From: Bombiscardovia coagulans
GTDB taxonomy: Bacteria; Actinomycetota; Actinomycetes; Actinomycetales; Bifidobacteriaceae
Assembly: GCF_002259585.1 (NCBI RefSeq)
Contig: NZ_MWWS01000003.1
Coordinates: 103,032 to 167,031, forward strand
Length of the DNA: 64,000 nt
Reading direction: 5' to 3'
Every line of letters starts with the position of its first letter. The stretch's first letter is position 1. Of the stretch, positions 46,452 through 55,320 are shown in pieces. Under the pieces are notes generated by a model, which saw only the letters and a list, made by a program, of their open reading frames with translations, made no database searches and was not told the DNA's origin. A program made the translations under genes and the position numbers.

Positions 46452-47932
46452 GCTAACGCCACCTTTCTTTGAGTGCCGGCAGTAACTTCTACTGGGGTGT
46501 CTCCTTCATCGGGCTGGTAGAAAGGCCCCTGGTGAAGCACACGACGGCTGTAGAAGATCATGACTGTTCCCATAAGCAGGAAGAGCAGGAAGTAGACCAC
46601 GCAGGTAAACAACACTTTAGGCACGGTGCTAGTTGGAGAAACAGCATCGGCAATGGTCTGGTATCCATATACAATCCAAGGATAACGGCCCATCTCAGTG
46701 ACTAACCAGCCTGAAGTTGTAGCTAAGAATGGAACGAACGTAAACAATCCCATGATCCACAACTTCCACCTGCTCTGCCACAATGTATTTTTCTTTTTGC
46801 GGGTAAACCAGAGCACACAGATAGAAACCACAGCAAAAGCAAAGCCGATACCGACCATTAATCTGAAGACCCAAAACAGGAGTGTGGTCGGCAGGTAGTA
46901 ATTCATATCCTCACCGAATTTGGCGTCATACTTCTCGTGCAGTTCCTTGTTCACAGAGTTCATGCCACGTACTTTGCCATGATTCGTGCCATAGTAAAGT
47001 ATCGAACCTTGCTCGGGGATATCAACCGAAGCCTCAACCTTATGATCTTTCTCATTGATCAGTGCCACTGCCTGCCAGGGTGCAGGATCACCAGTATCTT
47101 CATAAATACCTTCGATAGCAGCCAACTTCATTGGCTGATCATATACAATGAACTTTCCTTGCAAATCTCCCATCAAAATAGCAAGGCAAGCACCAATGAG
47201 TCCTAACACGGCTGCCATGCGAAGAGACCTAGTGAAGAAATCTACTTTTGCAGTTCCTTCAGCGTCTGCCTGTACGCTTTCGACGTCTTTCTTGCTCTTG
47301 ATATGCATACGCAGCAAGCTCCAAGCTGAGCAACCCATAACCACGAAGGCACCGGTGCATATGGAAGCAGCAAAAACGTGGGGGAATTCAACCCACAACT
47401 GAGGGTTTGCGATGAGATCTTTAAAACTCCTCAAACGCACATGCCCGGTGGCAGTGTTAATTTCAAACGCAACTGGGTGCTGCATAAAGCTGTTTGCTGT
47501 GAGAATCCAAATAGCTGAAAGAATGGAACCGATGTTAGTAAGCCAGATAAACACCATGTGCCAGACTGGCTTGAACCTATCCCAGGTAAACATCCACACA
47601 CCAATAAAGGTGGATTCCAAGAAGAATGCCAACAAGGCTTCAATAGCCAAAGGAGCACCAAAAATATCTCCCATAAAGCGGGAGTAATTGGACCAGTTCA
47701 TACCGAACTGGAACTCCTGAATAATACCTGTGACAACACCAACAGCGAAGGCAAGCAAGAATATCTTGCTCCAGAACTTCGTCATCGTCTTATACACATC
47801 TTTCTTCGTCACTACGTACATGGTTTCCATGATGGCTACGGCTAAACCAATACCGATAGTCATAGGTACGAAGAAGAAGTGATAGATAGTTGTCATCGCA
47901 AACTGTATTCGCGATAACTCTAAAACACCCAT
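46448..47932 (-). CDS. cydA: Cytochrome bd quinol oxidase subunit I
   Basis: 494 residues, ATG behind GGAAGGAAG. Conserved ELSRIQFAMTTIYHFFFVP holds the heme ligand (H18), and the WSNYSRFMGDIFGAPLAIEALLAFF block and FWVFRLMVGIG are present. The Q-loop is short, the S-type of actinobacteria and firmicutes. The late motif reads GWLVTEMGRYPWIVYG, with Tyr where GRQPW is more usual. It reduces O2 to water using menaquinol. Part of ndh-cydABDC. Confidence 0.97.
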   Translation of the reverse strand: MGVLELSRIQFAMTTIYHFFFVPMTIGIGLAVAIMETMYVVTKKDVYKTMTKFWSKIFLLAFAVGVVTGIIQEFQFGMNWSNYSRFMGDIFGAPLAIEALLAFFLESTFIGVWMFTWDRFKPVWHMVFIWLTNIGSILSAIWILTANSFMQHPVAFEINTATGHVRLRSFKDLIANPQLWVEFPHVFAASICTGAFVVMGCSAWSLLRMHIKSKKDVESVQADAEGTAKVDFFTRSLRMAAVLGLIGACLAILMGDLQGKFIVYDQPMKLAAIEGIYEDTGDPAPWQAVALINEKDHKVEASVDIPEQGSILYYGTNHGKVRGMNSVNKELHEKYDAKFGEDMNYYLPTTLLFWVFRLMVGIGFAFAVVSICVLWFTRKKKNTLWQSRWKLWIMGLFTFVPFLATTSGWLVTEMGRYPWIVYGYQTIADAVSPTSTVPKVLFTCVVYFLLFLLMGTVMIFYSRRVLHQGPFYQPDEGDTPVEVTAGTQRKVALA

Positions 47933-47987
47933 TATCTTCCTTCCCTTATCTTTCTCACTGCTGTTAGATTGTTGTTATAGTACAGGA

Positions 47988-49163
47988 CTAGTTGCTTTCC
48001 AGCATGGCCTTTACACCACCGAGCTCGAAAGCAGAACGATCACTAGTAATCTTCTTCACCAATCCAACTTTCATACCTTTGAGCTTCCAATGACCTAAGA
48101 AGTTGATCTGAGCCACACCTGCTAGAGGTCCCAAAGAGCAAACTGTACCCGTACTGGTATATGTGAATGGTATGCCAGGGCGGCCCTGCATACGTGCCTC
48201 GATATTGCGGGCAGCACAATCCGCCTGAACAACAGAAATCTGAGCTGTTGTGGGATACGGTCGATGAGTATTCGGATCCATAGCCGCGCAGACATCTCCG
48301 ATCAGGAACTCACAGGGGTTACCTTTGACGCTTAAGTCTTCTTCAACTATGACGCGATTTCGCTTCTGATCGTAACCTGAGTCAGCGATAACTTTGCTAC
48401 CTTTGACCCCGGTTGCCCAAATAATGGTGTTGGCATTGAAAGAACTGTCTTTACTAATAACCTTACCTGGCTCTATAGCGGTAATCGAAGTTGATGTGTA
48501 GAACGTAACTCCGTGATCCATCAAGTACTGCCGGGCCCAAACAGCCAAGTCAGGCTCGAACATGGGCAGTATCTTGTCTGCTGCTTCAATACACGAAATT
48601 TTGACCTTGTCCAGCGGGAAATGATATTGCTTAGACAATTTTGGCAGCCTATATGCTAATTCACCCATGTACTCGATACTGGTAAAACCTGCTCCGCACA
48701 CAGCAATAGCAAGATCGTTCTCATCGTGAGAGTACTGGTAGCGAGCTAGGTGATTTTCAAGCTCTTCCTTGGCCCGCAGAGCAGTTGGGATATCAACCAG
48801 AGGAAGGCTGTTTTCCTCTACGCCAGGAATACCAAAACTCTCCGATTCAAAACCTAATGCATTGACCAGGTAATCATATGACAATTCGGAACCACTAGCT
48901 AACAACACACGATGCTGTTCTCGATCAATTGTAGTGACCCTATCAAGAACAAACTTGACACCCCTGGGAAGGACACCCTGAATGTCGAAAGTAATATCGG
49001 CTACCTCTTTGGTACCAGCAGCCACTTGATGGAGCTGGGTAGACTGATAATGGTATGAATTCTGATTCACCAAGACCAGCTCAGCATCTACTTTGGCCGC
49101 TGCCAGCTGCCTAACTGTGCGCAAACCTGCGTACCCGCCACCTAGAATTACTATCTTCGTCAT
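47988..49163 (-). CDS. ndh: Type II NADH dehydrogenase (NDH-2)
   Basis: 391 residues from the ATG at 49163, with AAGG 7 nt upstream; the open frame runs to 49232. FAD motif IVILGGGYAGLRTV at the start, NAD motif IAVCGAGFTSIEYMGELA in the middle, and IGDVCAAMDPN near residue 290, followed by PTTAQISVVQAD. No membrane helix except an amphipathic C-terminal region, consistent with a monotopic non-proton-pumping NADH:quinone oxidoreductase. It lies 55 bp upstream of cydA on the same strand, so NADH oxidation and oxygen reduction are co-expressed. Confidence 0.92.
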   Translation of the reverse strand: MTKIVILGGGYAGLRTVRQLAAAKVDAELVLVNQNSYHYQSTQLHQVAAGTKEVADITFDIQGVLPRGVKFVLDRVTTIDREQHRVLLASGSELSYDYLVNALGFESESFGIPGVEENSLPLVDIPTALRAKEELENHLARYQYSHDENDLAIAVCGAGFTSIEYMGELAYRLPKLSKQYHFPLDKVKISCIEAADKILPMFEPDLAVWARQYLMDHGVTFYTSTSITAIEPGKVISKDSSFNANTIIWATGVKGSKVIADSGYDQKRNRVIVEEDLSVKGNPCEFLIGDVCAAMDPNTHRPYPTTAQISVVQADCAARNIEARMQGRPGIPFTYTSTGTVCSLGPLAGVAQINFLGHWKLKGMKVGLVKKITSDRSAFELGGVKAMLESN

Positions 49164-49551
49164 ACGCTCACCTTTTTTGCTAACGCTTCTCTGTCGTAGC
49201 GAGTCAGCAGATGCTGGTGTGCAATGCACCATAGCAGCATCAGCCAGCTTCTACCGATATAAGAACAGTATATAAGAAGGTAAACATTTTGAATAACCCA
49301 CAAGCGAAGAAAAGTACCAATACGCTATATTCTGTATGATATGCCACACCTGTGCATACCTAAGCCACTTACGCAAACTAAGACTCAAACTACACCACCA
49401 TCATCATGTTTTCCTAGTAGCTCACTGCACAGAGGGCAAAAGTTGTGATGGCATTCCCTAACCTGAATAGGAACGATGCTCAATCACAGACAGTCTACAA
49501 ACGTTCGTTCTTGAATCCCAATAAGCGGTTACTGCCAGTAATCGTATATAC
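49164..49551. other. Intergenic region upstream of ndh
   Basis: 388 bp without a credible gene. It should carry the ndh-cydABDC promoter. On the minus strand the best -10 is TATACT near 49272-49277, with a poor -35. A TTGTG...TCAAAA stretch nearby resembles half a Rex site but fails as a palindrome. The plus-strand frame around 49445-49693 overlaps the tRNA genes and is a shadow. Confidence 0.4.
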
Positions 49552-49588
49552 AAAAAACGGCCTCTTGCTTATGCAAGAAACCGTTTTT
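49552..49588 (-). terminator. Intrinsic terminator after tRNA-Gln
   Basis: On the minus strand, AAAAACGG pairs with CCGTTTTT around an inner CTTGC/GCAAG stem and a 4-nt loop, ending in TTTTTT. Strong Rho-independent terminator 11 bp after the tRNA-Gln gene. Confidence 0.9.
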
Positions 49589-49598
49589 GGTTCATGTG

Positions 49599-49670
49599 CT
49601 GGGGTACCTGGACTCGAACCAAGAACAGATGAACCAGAATCACCCGTGTTGCCAATTACACCATACCCCA
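49599..49670 (-). tRNA. tRNA-Gln (CTG)
   Basis: 72 nt on the minus strand. Acceptor TGGGGTA/TACCCCA, D arm GTGT/ACAC, anticodon loop TTCTGGT with anticodon CTG, T arm CTTGG-TTCGAGT-CCAGG, discriminator G. No CCA is encoded. It resembles bacterial tRNA-Gln closely (1-72 U-A pair). In bacteria lacking GlnRS it is first charged with Glu by GltX, whose gene is just upstream. Confidence 0.95.
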
Positions 49671-49712
49671 ATGGGCTTGTAGCAGGTACTTGACATCTAC
49701 TACATGGCCTTG

Positions 49713-49785
49713 TACCCCCGACCGGATTTGAACCGGTGTTGGCGCCGTGAGAGGGCGTAGTCCTAGGCCGCTAGACGACGGGGGC
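49713..49785 (-). tRNA. tRNA-Glu (CTC)
   Basis: 73 nt on the minus strand. Acceptor GCCCCCG/CGGGGGT, anticodon stem ACGCC/GGCGC-like with loop CTCTCAC (anticodon CTC), T loop TTCAAAT. CCA is not encoded. It lies 63 bp downstream of the gltX stop and 42 bp upstream of tRNA-Gln on the same strand. Confidence 0.95.
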
Positions 49786-49848
49786 TTGCTATCCGCCGCG
49801 CCATGACCCGGTTCAATGGGTCACGGACACAACGAATAAAATTATATG

Positions 49849-51378
49849 CTACGCCAGGTGCTCACGCAAGTTCTGCAACCGACGGAGTGTCGTATCTTTA
49901 CCTATAATCTCAAGAGACTCAAAGAGCGGTGGCGATACCCGACGACCCGAAACTGCTACTCGAACAGGCCCGAAAGCAAGACGAGGCTTGTAACCACCTT
50001 CATCGACGAGCGCTTGAGTCAAAACATCATGCAGGTGGTCAGTTGTCCACTCGTCCGCAGACACTCCATCAAGTGCCTGACTGGCCTGCGTCAATACCTC
50101 TGCGGCAGACTCCTTAAGCTGCTTACGGGCGTCTGGAGCCGGTTCAAGATACTCTTCCTGACTGAGTAGAGACTCCATCATGCCTGGAACCTCCCCCAAG
50201 AGTCGGACGCGCGGCTGTACCAGCGGGGCAGCCGCGTTAAGAATCTCGCGCTCACGATCACTCAAGTTTTGCCAGGAATCAGAGGACAGCATCCCTTCAC
50301 GCTTGAGATAAGGCAGCGAGCGCTCCAAGAAATCATGTGAGTCGAGCATACGAATGTGTTCAGCATTGATAGCTGTAGCCTTGTCGATGTCGAAATGGGC
50401 AGGATTTGCTTTGACATCACGGACATCAAAGTGTTCAACCATCTCGTCCATAGAGAAGACATCACGGTCAGGAGCAATAGACCAGCCCAGCAGTGCTAGA
50501 TAGTTCAACAGTCCTTCTGGAATAAAGCCGTTCTCCCGATGAAGGAAGAGGTTGGACTCCGGATCGCGTTTCGACAGCTTTTTCTTACCTTCACCCATTA
50601 CATAGGGCATATGTCCAAAGACAGGCATTTCTTTCGCTATACCAAGCTCAATGAGATAACGATAGAGAATAATCTGTCGCGGAGTGGATGAAAGCAGGTC
50701 CTCACCGCGTAAGACAACGTTGATCCGCATCAGAGCATCATCTACGGGGTTCGTCAGCGTATAGAGAGGATCGCCGTTAGGGCGAACGATGACATAGTCT
50801 GGAACCGAACCTGCCTTGAACTCAATACGCCCACGGATCAAATCATCGAAAGCTATGTCCTCATCCGGCATTTTGAGACGGAGAGCTGGTTGACGACCCT
50901 CAGCTTGGAATTGAGCTTTTTGCTCATCTGTGAGCTTACGATCAAACCCGTCGTAGCCGAATGCTTTGGGGCGACCTGCTGCCAAATTACGAGCTTCAAT
51001 CTCCTCTGCGGTCGAATATGACTCATAAGCATAACCGGCCTCAAGCAGCTTAGCCGCCACATCTTGATAAATGTCACTTCGCTGGGACTGACGGTACGGG
51101 GCATAAGGCCCACCTACTTCAACACCCTCATCCCAGTCTAAGCCCAACCACCTCAAGGCATCGATGATTTGGTCATAGCTTTCTTCACTATCTCGGACAG
51201 CGTCGGTGTCCTCGATACGAAAAATTAACTTACCATGGCTATGCCTTGCTTGCGCCCAGTTAAAGAGCGCTGTGCGCACCATACCGACATGAGGTGTACC
51301 GGTTGGCGAGGGGCAGAAGCGCACACGCAAGTCATCTGGGAGTTGGGGTTTAGCGTTTTTGTCTTGCTCTTGACTCAT
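49849..51378 (-). CDS. gltX: Glutamyl-tRNA synthetase
   Basis: 509 residues from the ATG at 51378. The frame is open to 51498, but the extra 40 residues look non-conserved. Class I synthetase: [23 protein letters not shown] (HIGH-like), [15 protein letters not shown], and [10 protein letters not shown] (KMSKS-like). It charges tRNA-Glu and, if non-discriminating as in most actinobacteria, also tRNA-Gln for later amidation. Immediately followed by tRNA-Glu and tRNA-Gln genes, both its likely substrates. Confidence 0.97.
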   Translation of the reverse strand: MSQEQDKNAKPQLPDDLRVRFCPSPTGTPHVGMVRTALFNWAQARHSHGKLIFRIEDTDAVRDSEESYDQIIDALRWLGLDWDEGVEVGGPYAPYRQSQRSDIYQDVAAKLLEAGYAYESYSTAEEIEARNLAAGRPKAFGYDGFDRKLTDEQKAQFQAEGRQPALRLKMPDEDIAFDDLIRGRIEFKAGSVPDYVIVRPNGDPLYTLTNPVDDALMRINVVLRGEDLLSSTPRQIILYRYLIELGIAKEMPVFGHMPYVMGEGKKKLSKRDPESNLFLHRENGFIPEGLLNYLALLGWSIAPDRDVFSMDEMVEHFDVRDVKANPAHFDIDKATAINAEHIRMLDSHDFLERSLPYLKREGMLSSDSWQNLSDREREILNAAAPLVQPRVRLLGEVPGMMESLLSQEEYLEPAPDARKQLKESAAEVLTQASQALDGVSADEWTTDHLHDVLTQALVDEGGYKPRLAFGPVRVAVSGRRVSPPLFESLEIIGKDTTLRRLQNLREHLA

Positions 51379-51430
51379 AGAACCTATTGTGCCTTGGCAG
51401 CCAGACGTTGGCTTCCTAGCGCAGCTCAAA

Positions 51431-52156
51431 CTATCCTCGAGTTTGTTCTGCCTGGCGGTCCTTACTGTAGTGCTCTGGAATAAAGCGTTGTTGGTCATGC
51501 AAGCGACCCCACATTACCAGTTCATCCTGTTTCAGCGATTCAGGCACATCAATAATACGTTGATTAGACGAACCTCGGAATTGTAAGAGCGAATTTTTGA
51601 GACTGTCAATATAGCGACCATCGACCAAAACATCAACGTAAGCAAGTAGGGCTGCCTTATCATCGGTTTCACCAGGCCGCATCAGCTCCTCCCACGTATA
51701 GCCTGTCCAGCACCAAATATCCTTACTGTGACCATACTCTCGGCGAATACGTTCCGACAACCTTAGGAGCATGGGAGTATTCAGCATGGGCTCACCGCCC
51801 AAGTATGTAATTCCTTGTACGTAGGAAGGAGAGAGATCGTTGATAATACGGTCCTCTAACTCTTGTGTATAGGGCTGCCCAGCTTGGAAATCCCAAATTG
51901 AAGAGTTATAGCAGTTGTGACAGCGAAAGGGGCAACCGGAGACATAGATAGAGCAGCGAATACCCTCACCATCCGTCATTACTAAGGGTTTGTAATCGGC
52001 CACAATGAAACGGCTCAGTTTGCGACCGTCCCACTGGCCCGCCTTCGGGTTGTTAGTTAAAGGACTGGGAATACTTGGCCCTCTCCCGGACTCACCTGCT
52101 GCAAAATCTCGATGAGAGTGACCAGTGGATACAAATCCTTCTACTTCCTGAACCAT
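51431..52156 (-). CDS. nrdG: Anaerobic ribonucleotide reductase activating protein
   Basis: 241 residues from the ATG at 52156. ATGs at 52213 and 52258 give longer forms, and none has an ideal ribosome site (AAGGAA lies 13 nt from 52156). Radical-SAM enzyme with the cluster motif CPFRCHNC in [15 protein letters not shown], and TYLGGEPML for SAM binding. It generates the glycyl radical in NrdD. It lies 185 bp downstream of nrdD on the same strand, so co-expression is likely. Confidence 0.92.
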   Translation of the reverse strand: MVQEVEGFVSTGHSHRDFAAGESGRGPSIPSPLTNNPKAGQWDGRKLSRFIVADYKPLVMTDGEGIRCSIYVSGCPFRCHNCYNSSIWDFQAGQPYTQELEDRIINDLSPSYVQGITYLGGEPMLNTPMLLRLSERIRREYGHSKDIWCWTGYTWEELMRPGETDDKAALLAYVDVLVDGRYIDSLKNSLLQFRGSSNQRIIDVPESLKQDELVMWGRLHDQQRFIPEHYSKDRQAEQTRG

Positions 52157-52341
52157 CCTAGGTAGTATTCCTTCCCTTTGGTATACAAACCCCTTGTACT
52201 CATTGCGAGCCATGTAATTACCTATGGCTGCACCGACCAGTTGAATCTTGTGCAGCATAACCGCAGGTAACTAGAAATTGGTGGTTATTGGTAGTTCCCA
52301 TGATTGCTTCTGCATACACGACTCACCTCCACGCCAAAGTA

Positions 52342-54756
52342 TTACTCTTCCACGTCGTCAAACCACTCTTTAGTAGATCCGTCCTGTAAGAGCACATGTC
52401 CGGTCTGCCCCGCCATGTGCTTAACTCGATGCGTAATCTCTTCATGCCTGCCATGGACCATAGGACGCTGCACGGGATTACCCAGGTAACCACAAGTCCG
52501 TTTTGTTACATTGCATTGTTCTGGGTCATCGTTACCACACTCTGGACACTTAAATCCTTCTTCAGTAGGTTCGAAGTCTCCTTCATACCCGCAGATAAAG
52601 CAGTGGTCAATAGGAGTGTTAGTACCCAAATATCCGATACCGATGCCGTAAGCATAATCCCAAACCGCTTCCAAAGCCTTGGGGTTTGCCTGAAGTGAGG
52701 GGAATTCACAGTAGTTAATGAAGCCACCCGAGGCTAGATAAGGGAAGTCTCGTTCGAACGAAAGCTTCTCCATTGGAGTGGGCCTCAGCCATACGGGATA
52801 GTGGAAGGAATTGGTGTAGAAGTCATGATCAGTCACTCCTTCGACCTTGCCAAACTTCTCTTGATCTAACCGGCAGAAGCGATCAGTCAATGATTCAGCA
52901 GGAGTTGAGTATACAGAATAGTGATATCCTTCAGCCTTCTCCCACTGCTTACACAATTGGTTCATCCGACGCACGATTGAAAGAGCAAACTCCTTGCCTT
53001 CAGGATCCCACGAGTGATCCTGCATCCAGTCCTTACCATAAAAGACAGCAGTAGTTTCATACAAGCCTATATAGCCCAAAGAAATTGTTGCCCTGTTATT
53101 ACGGAAGAGCGTGTCTACCGAGTCACCTGCCTTAAGGCGACCAAAAGCTCCAAACTGATAGAGCGTAGGTGCATTGATAGGTGTCGCCTGCTTACAGCGC
53201 ATGATACGGAATTGCAAAGCGTGATGAGCTACTTCCATACGCTGGTCAAACAGCTTCCAGAAGCGGTCCTTGTCCCCGCGCGACTCGAGAGCAATGCGTG
53301 GAACGTTAACTGTGACCACTCCCAAATTCATGCGGCCCTCTTCTTCATCCTCACCGGTTTCAGGATTAATCCAACCCTGCAAGAAGGAACGGCAGCCCAT
53401 GGGAGCCTTAAAGGAACCAGTTATGGTAATGAGGTTTTCATAGAAGACAACGTCTGGATACATGCGTTTAGTGGAGCATTCCAAGGCTAGTTGCTTCATG
53501 TCATAGTTTGGATCACCAGCATCAGCATTCAAACCATGCTTAATCGTAAAGACGAGTTTAGGGAAAATAGCTGTGTGCCGGTCCTTACCCAACCCTCGAA
53601 TGCGGACTAAGAAAATAGCTCGCTGAATCTCTCGCGCGAACCACGAGGTACCCAAACCGAATCCAACTGTCACAAACGGTGTCTGCCCGTTTGAAACACG
53701 ATTAGAGTTAATCTGATACTCCAAGGTTTGCATGGCATCATAGATGTTCTTCCGAGTTACAATCTTGGCATACACTTGGCGCAAACGAACAATGGCTGGC
53801 GCATCGAGATCAAAAGGAGTGTCCTCGTCCAAGGCTGGACGGTCATCAAGGTGGAGCCAGGTAGATTCACGAGACTTGAGACCACGGACTACTTCTTGAG
53901 CAATTTCGATAGGCTCTTCGTCAGGAAGCACCGCCTCTGCCATCGCATAGTTCTTTTGGTAGTCTAACTTGGCATAATCTTCCAGCATTTCGTCAGCCCT
54001 ATTGACAGTCTGCCCACCATACTGGGAACCAGCAATATCTTTGATAATCTGCGTTATCTGTGTGGCGGCTGTACCGATTGACTGCGGGGAATCCATCATC
54101 GCATTACCCAGCTCAAAACCATATTTAAGCATGTTGCCAAAATCCGGCAACGAGCAATTGGTCTCAGCAGTAAAGGGAGAGTAATCGGCATCGTGGAAGT
54201 GAATATCGCCCTTCAGATGGGCATTAGAAACATCTTTAGGAAGCATCTTTAAAGCGGATGCCTTAGAGACAGCACCAGCTAAAAGATCACGCTGTGTGGC
54301 ATAAACATTGGCATCTTTGTTGGCATTTTCACGCACTAACGACTCATCATTAGATGTTAAGCGGTGTACAGCCTCATTAACATCGGTAGCCTTAGCCCTG
54401 CGTATGTCGCGATTCAATCGGTATGCAGTATAAGCTCGAGCAACATCGTAATAGTGCGCATTCACCAAGGCATGCTCAACTAAAGTCTGTATGTCTTCTA
54501 TCCTCACTGGATTTGTATAGCGATTGCGAATTTCCGATTCAACAGAAAGCGCCATTGCTCGAATGTGCTGTTTAAGCTTGGGGTCGATATCTCGATCATC
54601 ATCATGAAATGCAGATTCAACAGCATTCATAATATTCACAGGATCAAAATCGACAATACGCCCGTCTCGTTTTTCCACAAGGATGTCTTCAACGCCATCG
54701 GACACATCAGCACTGTTACTGTCTCGTGTCTGATCTGACATGACCTGCGTGTCCAT
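52342..54756 (-). CDS. nrdD: Anaerobic (class III) ribonucleoside-triphosphate reductase
   Basis: 804 residues from the ATG at 54756, with AAGGAG 8 nt upstream. The ATP-cone regulatory domain occupies about residues 25-130 (ILVEKRDGRIVDFDPVNIMNA). The catalytic barrel includes HFHDADYSPF, with CSLPD. The C-terminus has the Zn site CFICG/CPECG and the glycyl-radical motif RTCGYLGNP (Gly near 756). It is oxygen-sensitive and supplies dNTPs without oxygen. It stands out beside the oxygen-using cyd operon. Two NrdR-like boxes lie about 100-145 bp upstream. Confidence 0.96.
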   Translation of the reverse strand: MDTQVMSDQTRDSNSADVSDGVEDILVEKRDGRIVDFDPVNIMNAVESAFHDDDRDIDPKLKQHIRAMALSVESEIRNRYTNPVRIEDIQTLVEHALVNAHYYDVARAYTAYRLNRDIRRAKATDVNEAVHRLTSNDESLVRENANKDANVYATQRDLLAGAVSKASALKMLPKDVSNAHLKGDIHFHDADYSPFTAETNCSLPDFGNMLKYGFELGNAMMDSPQSIGTAATQITQIIKDIAGSQYGGQTVNRADEMLEDYAKLDYQKNYAMAEAVLPDEEPIEIAQEVVRGLKSRESTWLHLDDRPALDEDTPFDLDAPAIVRLRQVYAKIVTRKNIYDAMQTLEYQINSNRVSNGQTPFVTVGFGLGTSWFAREIQRAIFLVRIRGLGKDRHTAIFPKLVFTIKHGLNADAGDPNYDMKQLALECSTKRMYPDVVFYENLITITGSFKAPMGCRSFLQGWINPETGEDEEEGRMNLGVVTVNVPRIALESRGDKDRFWKLFDQRMEVAHHALQFRIMRCKQATPINAPTLYQFGAFGRLKAGDSVDTLFRNNRATISLGYIGLYETTAVFYGKDWMQDHSWDPEGKEFALSIVRRMNQLCKQWEKAEGYHYSVYSTPAESLTDRFCRLDQEKFGKVEGVTDHDFYTNSFHYPVWLRPTPMEKLSFERDFPYLASGGFINYCEFPSLQANPKALEAVWDYAYGIGIGYLGTNTPIDHCFICGYEGDFEPTEEGFKCPECGNDDPEQCNVTKRTCGYLGNPVQRPMVHGRHEEITHRVKHMAGQTGHVLLQDGSTKEWFDDVEE

Positions 54757-54854
54757 AACTCTCGCTCCTTTGAAGCAAGCACACCTCTTGTGTCCGATGC
54801 TTGCATAATTAGGCTTATACACTGTTCTTAGCTATTCAAGAATAGCACCACGCA

Positions 54855-54901
54855 TCACTATATCTAGTGGTTAGACAAAAGAGCATCACTATATGTAGTT
54901 A
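54855..54901. promoter_or_regulatory. Tandem NrdR boxes upstream of nrdD
   Basis: Two near-palindromes, TCACTATATCTAGTGG (54855-54870) and TCACTATATGTAGTTA (54886-54901). Both match the NrdR-box pattern CACtATATnTAGTG in the core. Their starts are 31 bp apart, about three helical turns, the usual arrangement for cooperative NrdR binding. They lie 99-145 bp upstream of the nrdD start codon. The nrdR gene itself is not in the window. Confidence 0.8.
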
Positions 54902-55128
54902 GTTATGTCAGAAAAAAAGGAATCTTGTACCATAACCCAGCTTTGCCCCACACAACACAATCGGCTTGACGTCAAGGAAAGCATAGGCCAGGTGCCAAGT
55001 GCCTCTCTTCCATGCCTGTTAGAGAACTGACGACACGCCTTAAACCGTCAAGACTGTATATAACAAGACGACATGCTCTACTACCTTTACTACTCCGTAA
55101 CCTATGGAGCTTTTTCTCACCACTCTTT

Positions 55129-55320
55129 TATAATGAGGTTAGCTTCGCGCGGTTGGTGGCAGCAGCCGCGTTCAAGGATCTTATTCAGTGCAGCGCAGGT
55201 ACCTCTTAGGGGTGTCGTCGTTGGCGATTCGAGACATCGCGCGGGCTCCTCACCTTCCCGTTTAGCGGCCTCGGCATCGCAAGCTCGTGCACACTAGCAC
55301 GGAAAGCAAGGTGATTGGCA
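55129..55320 (+). promoter_or_regulatory. Promoter -10 and long structured leader of the thiYX operon
   Basis: TATAAT at 55129-55134 heads a leader of about 180 nt. It can form several hairpins, for example CGCGGTT/AGCCGCG near 55147-55169 and CGTGC/GCACG near 55284-55299 just before the ribosome site. TPP-riboswitch hallmarks (CUGAGA, ACCUGAUCUGG) were not found. The rest of the 55001-55128 stretch holds nothing I recognise. Confidence 0.35.

Noticed and set aside
49264..49320. Rex-like site (TTGTG...TCAAAA on the minus strand) upstream of ndh
   Set aside because: The second half lacks the TCACAA symmetry and the spacing is off by one.
49445..49693. Plus-strand frame of 82 codons
   Set aside because: It runs across the terminator and tRNA-Gln gene in antisense and is a shadow of these.
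55140..55320. TPP riboswitch before the thiYX operon
   Set aside because: Neither CUGAGA nor the ACCUGAUCUGG element could be found; only generic hairpins are present.
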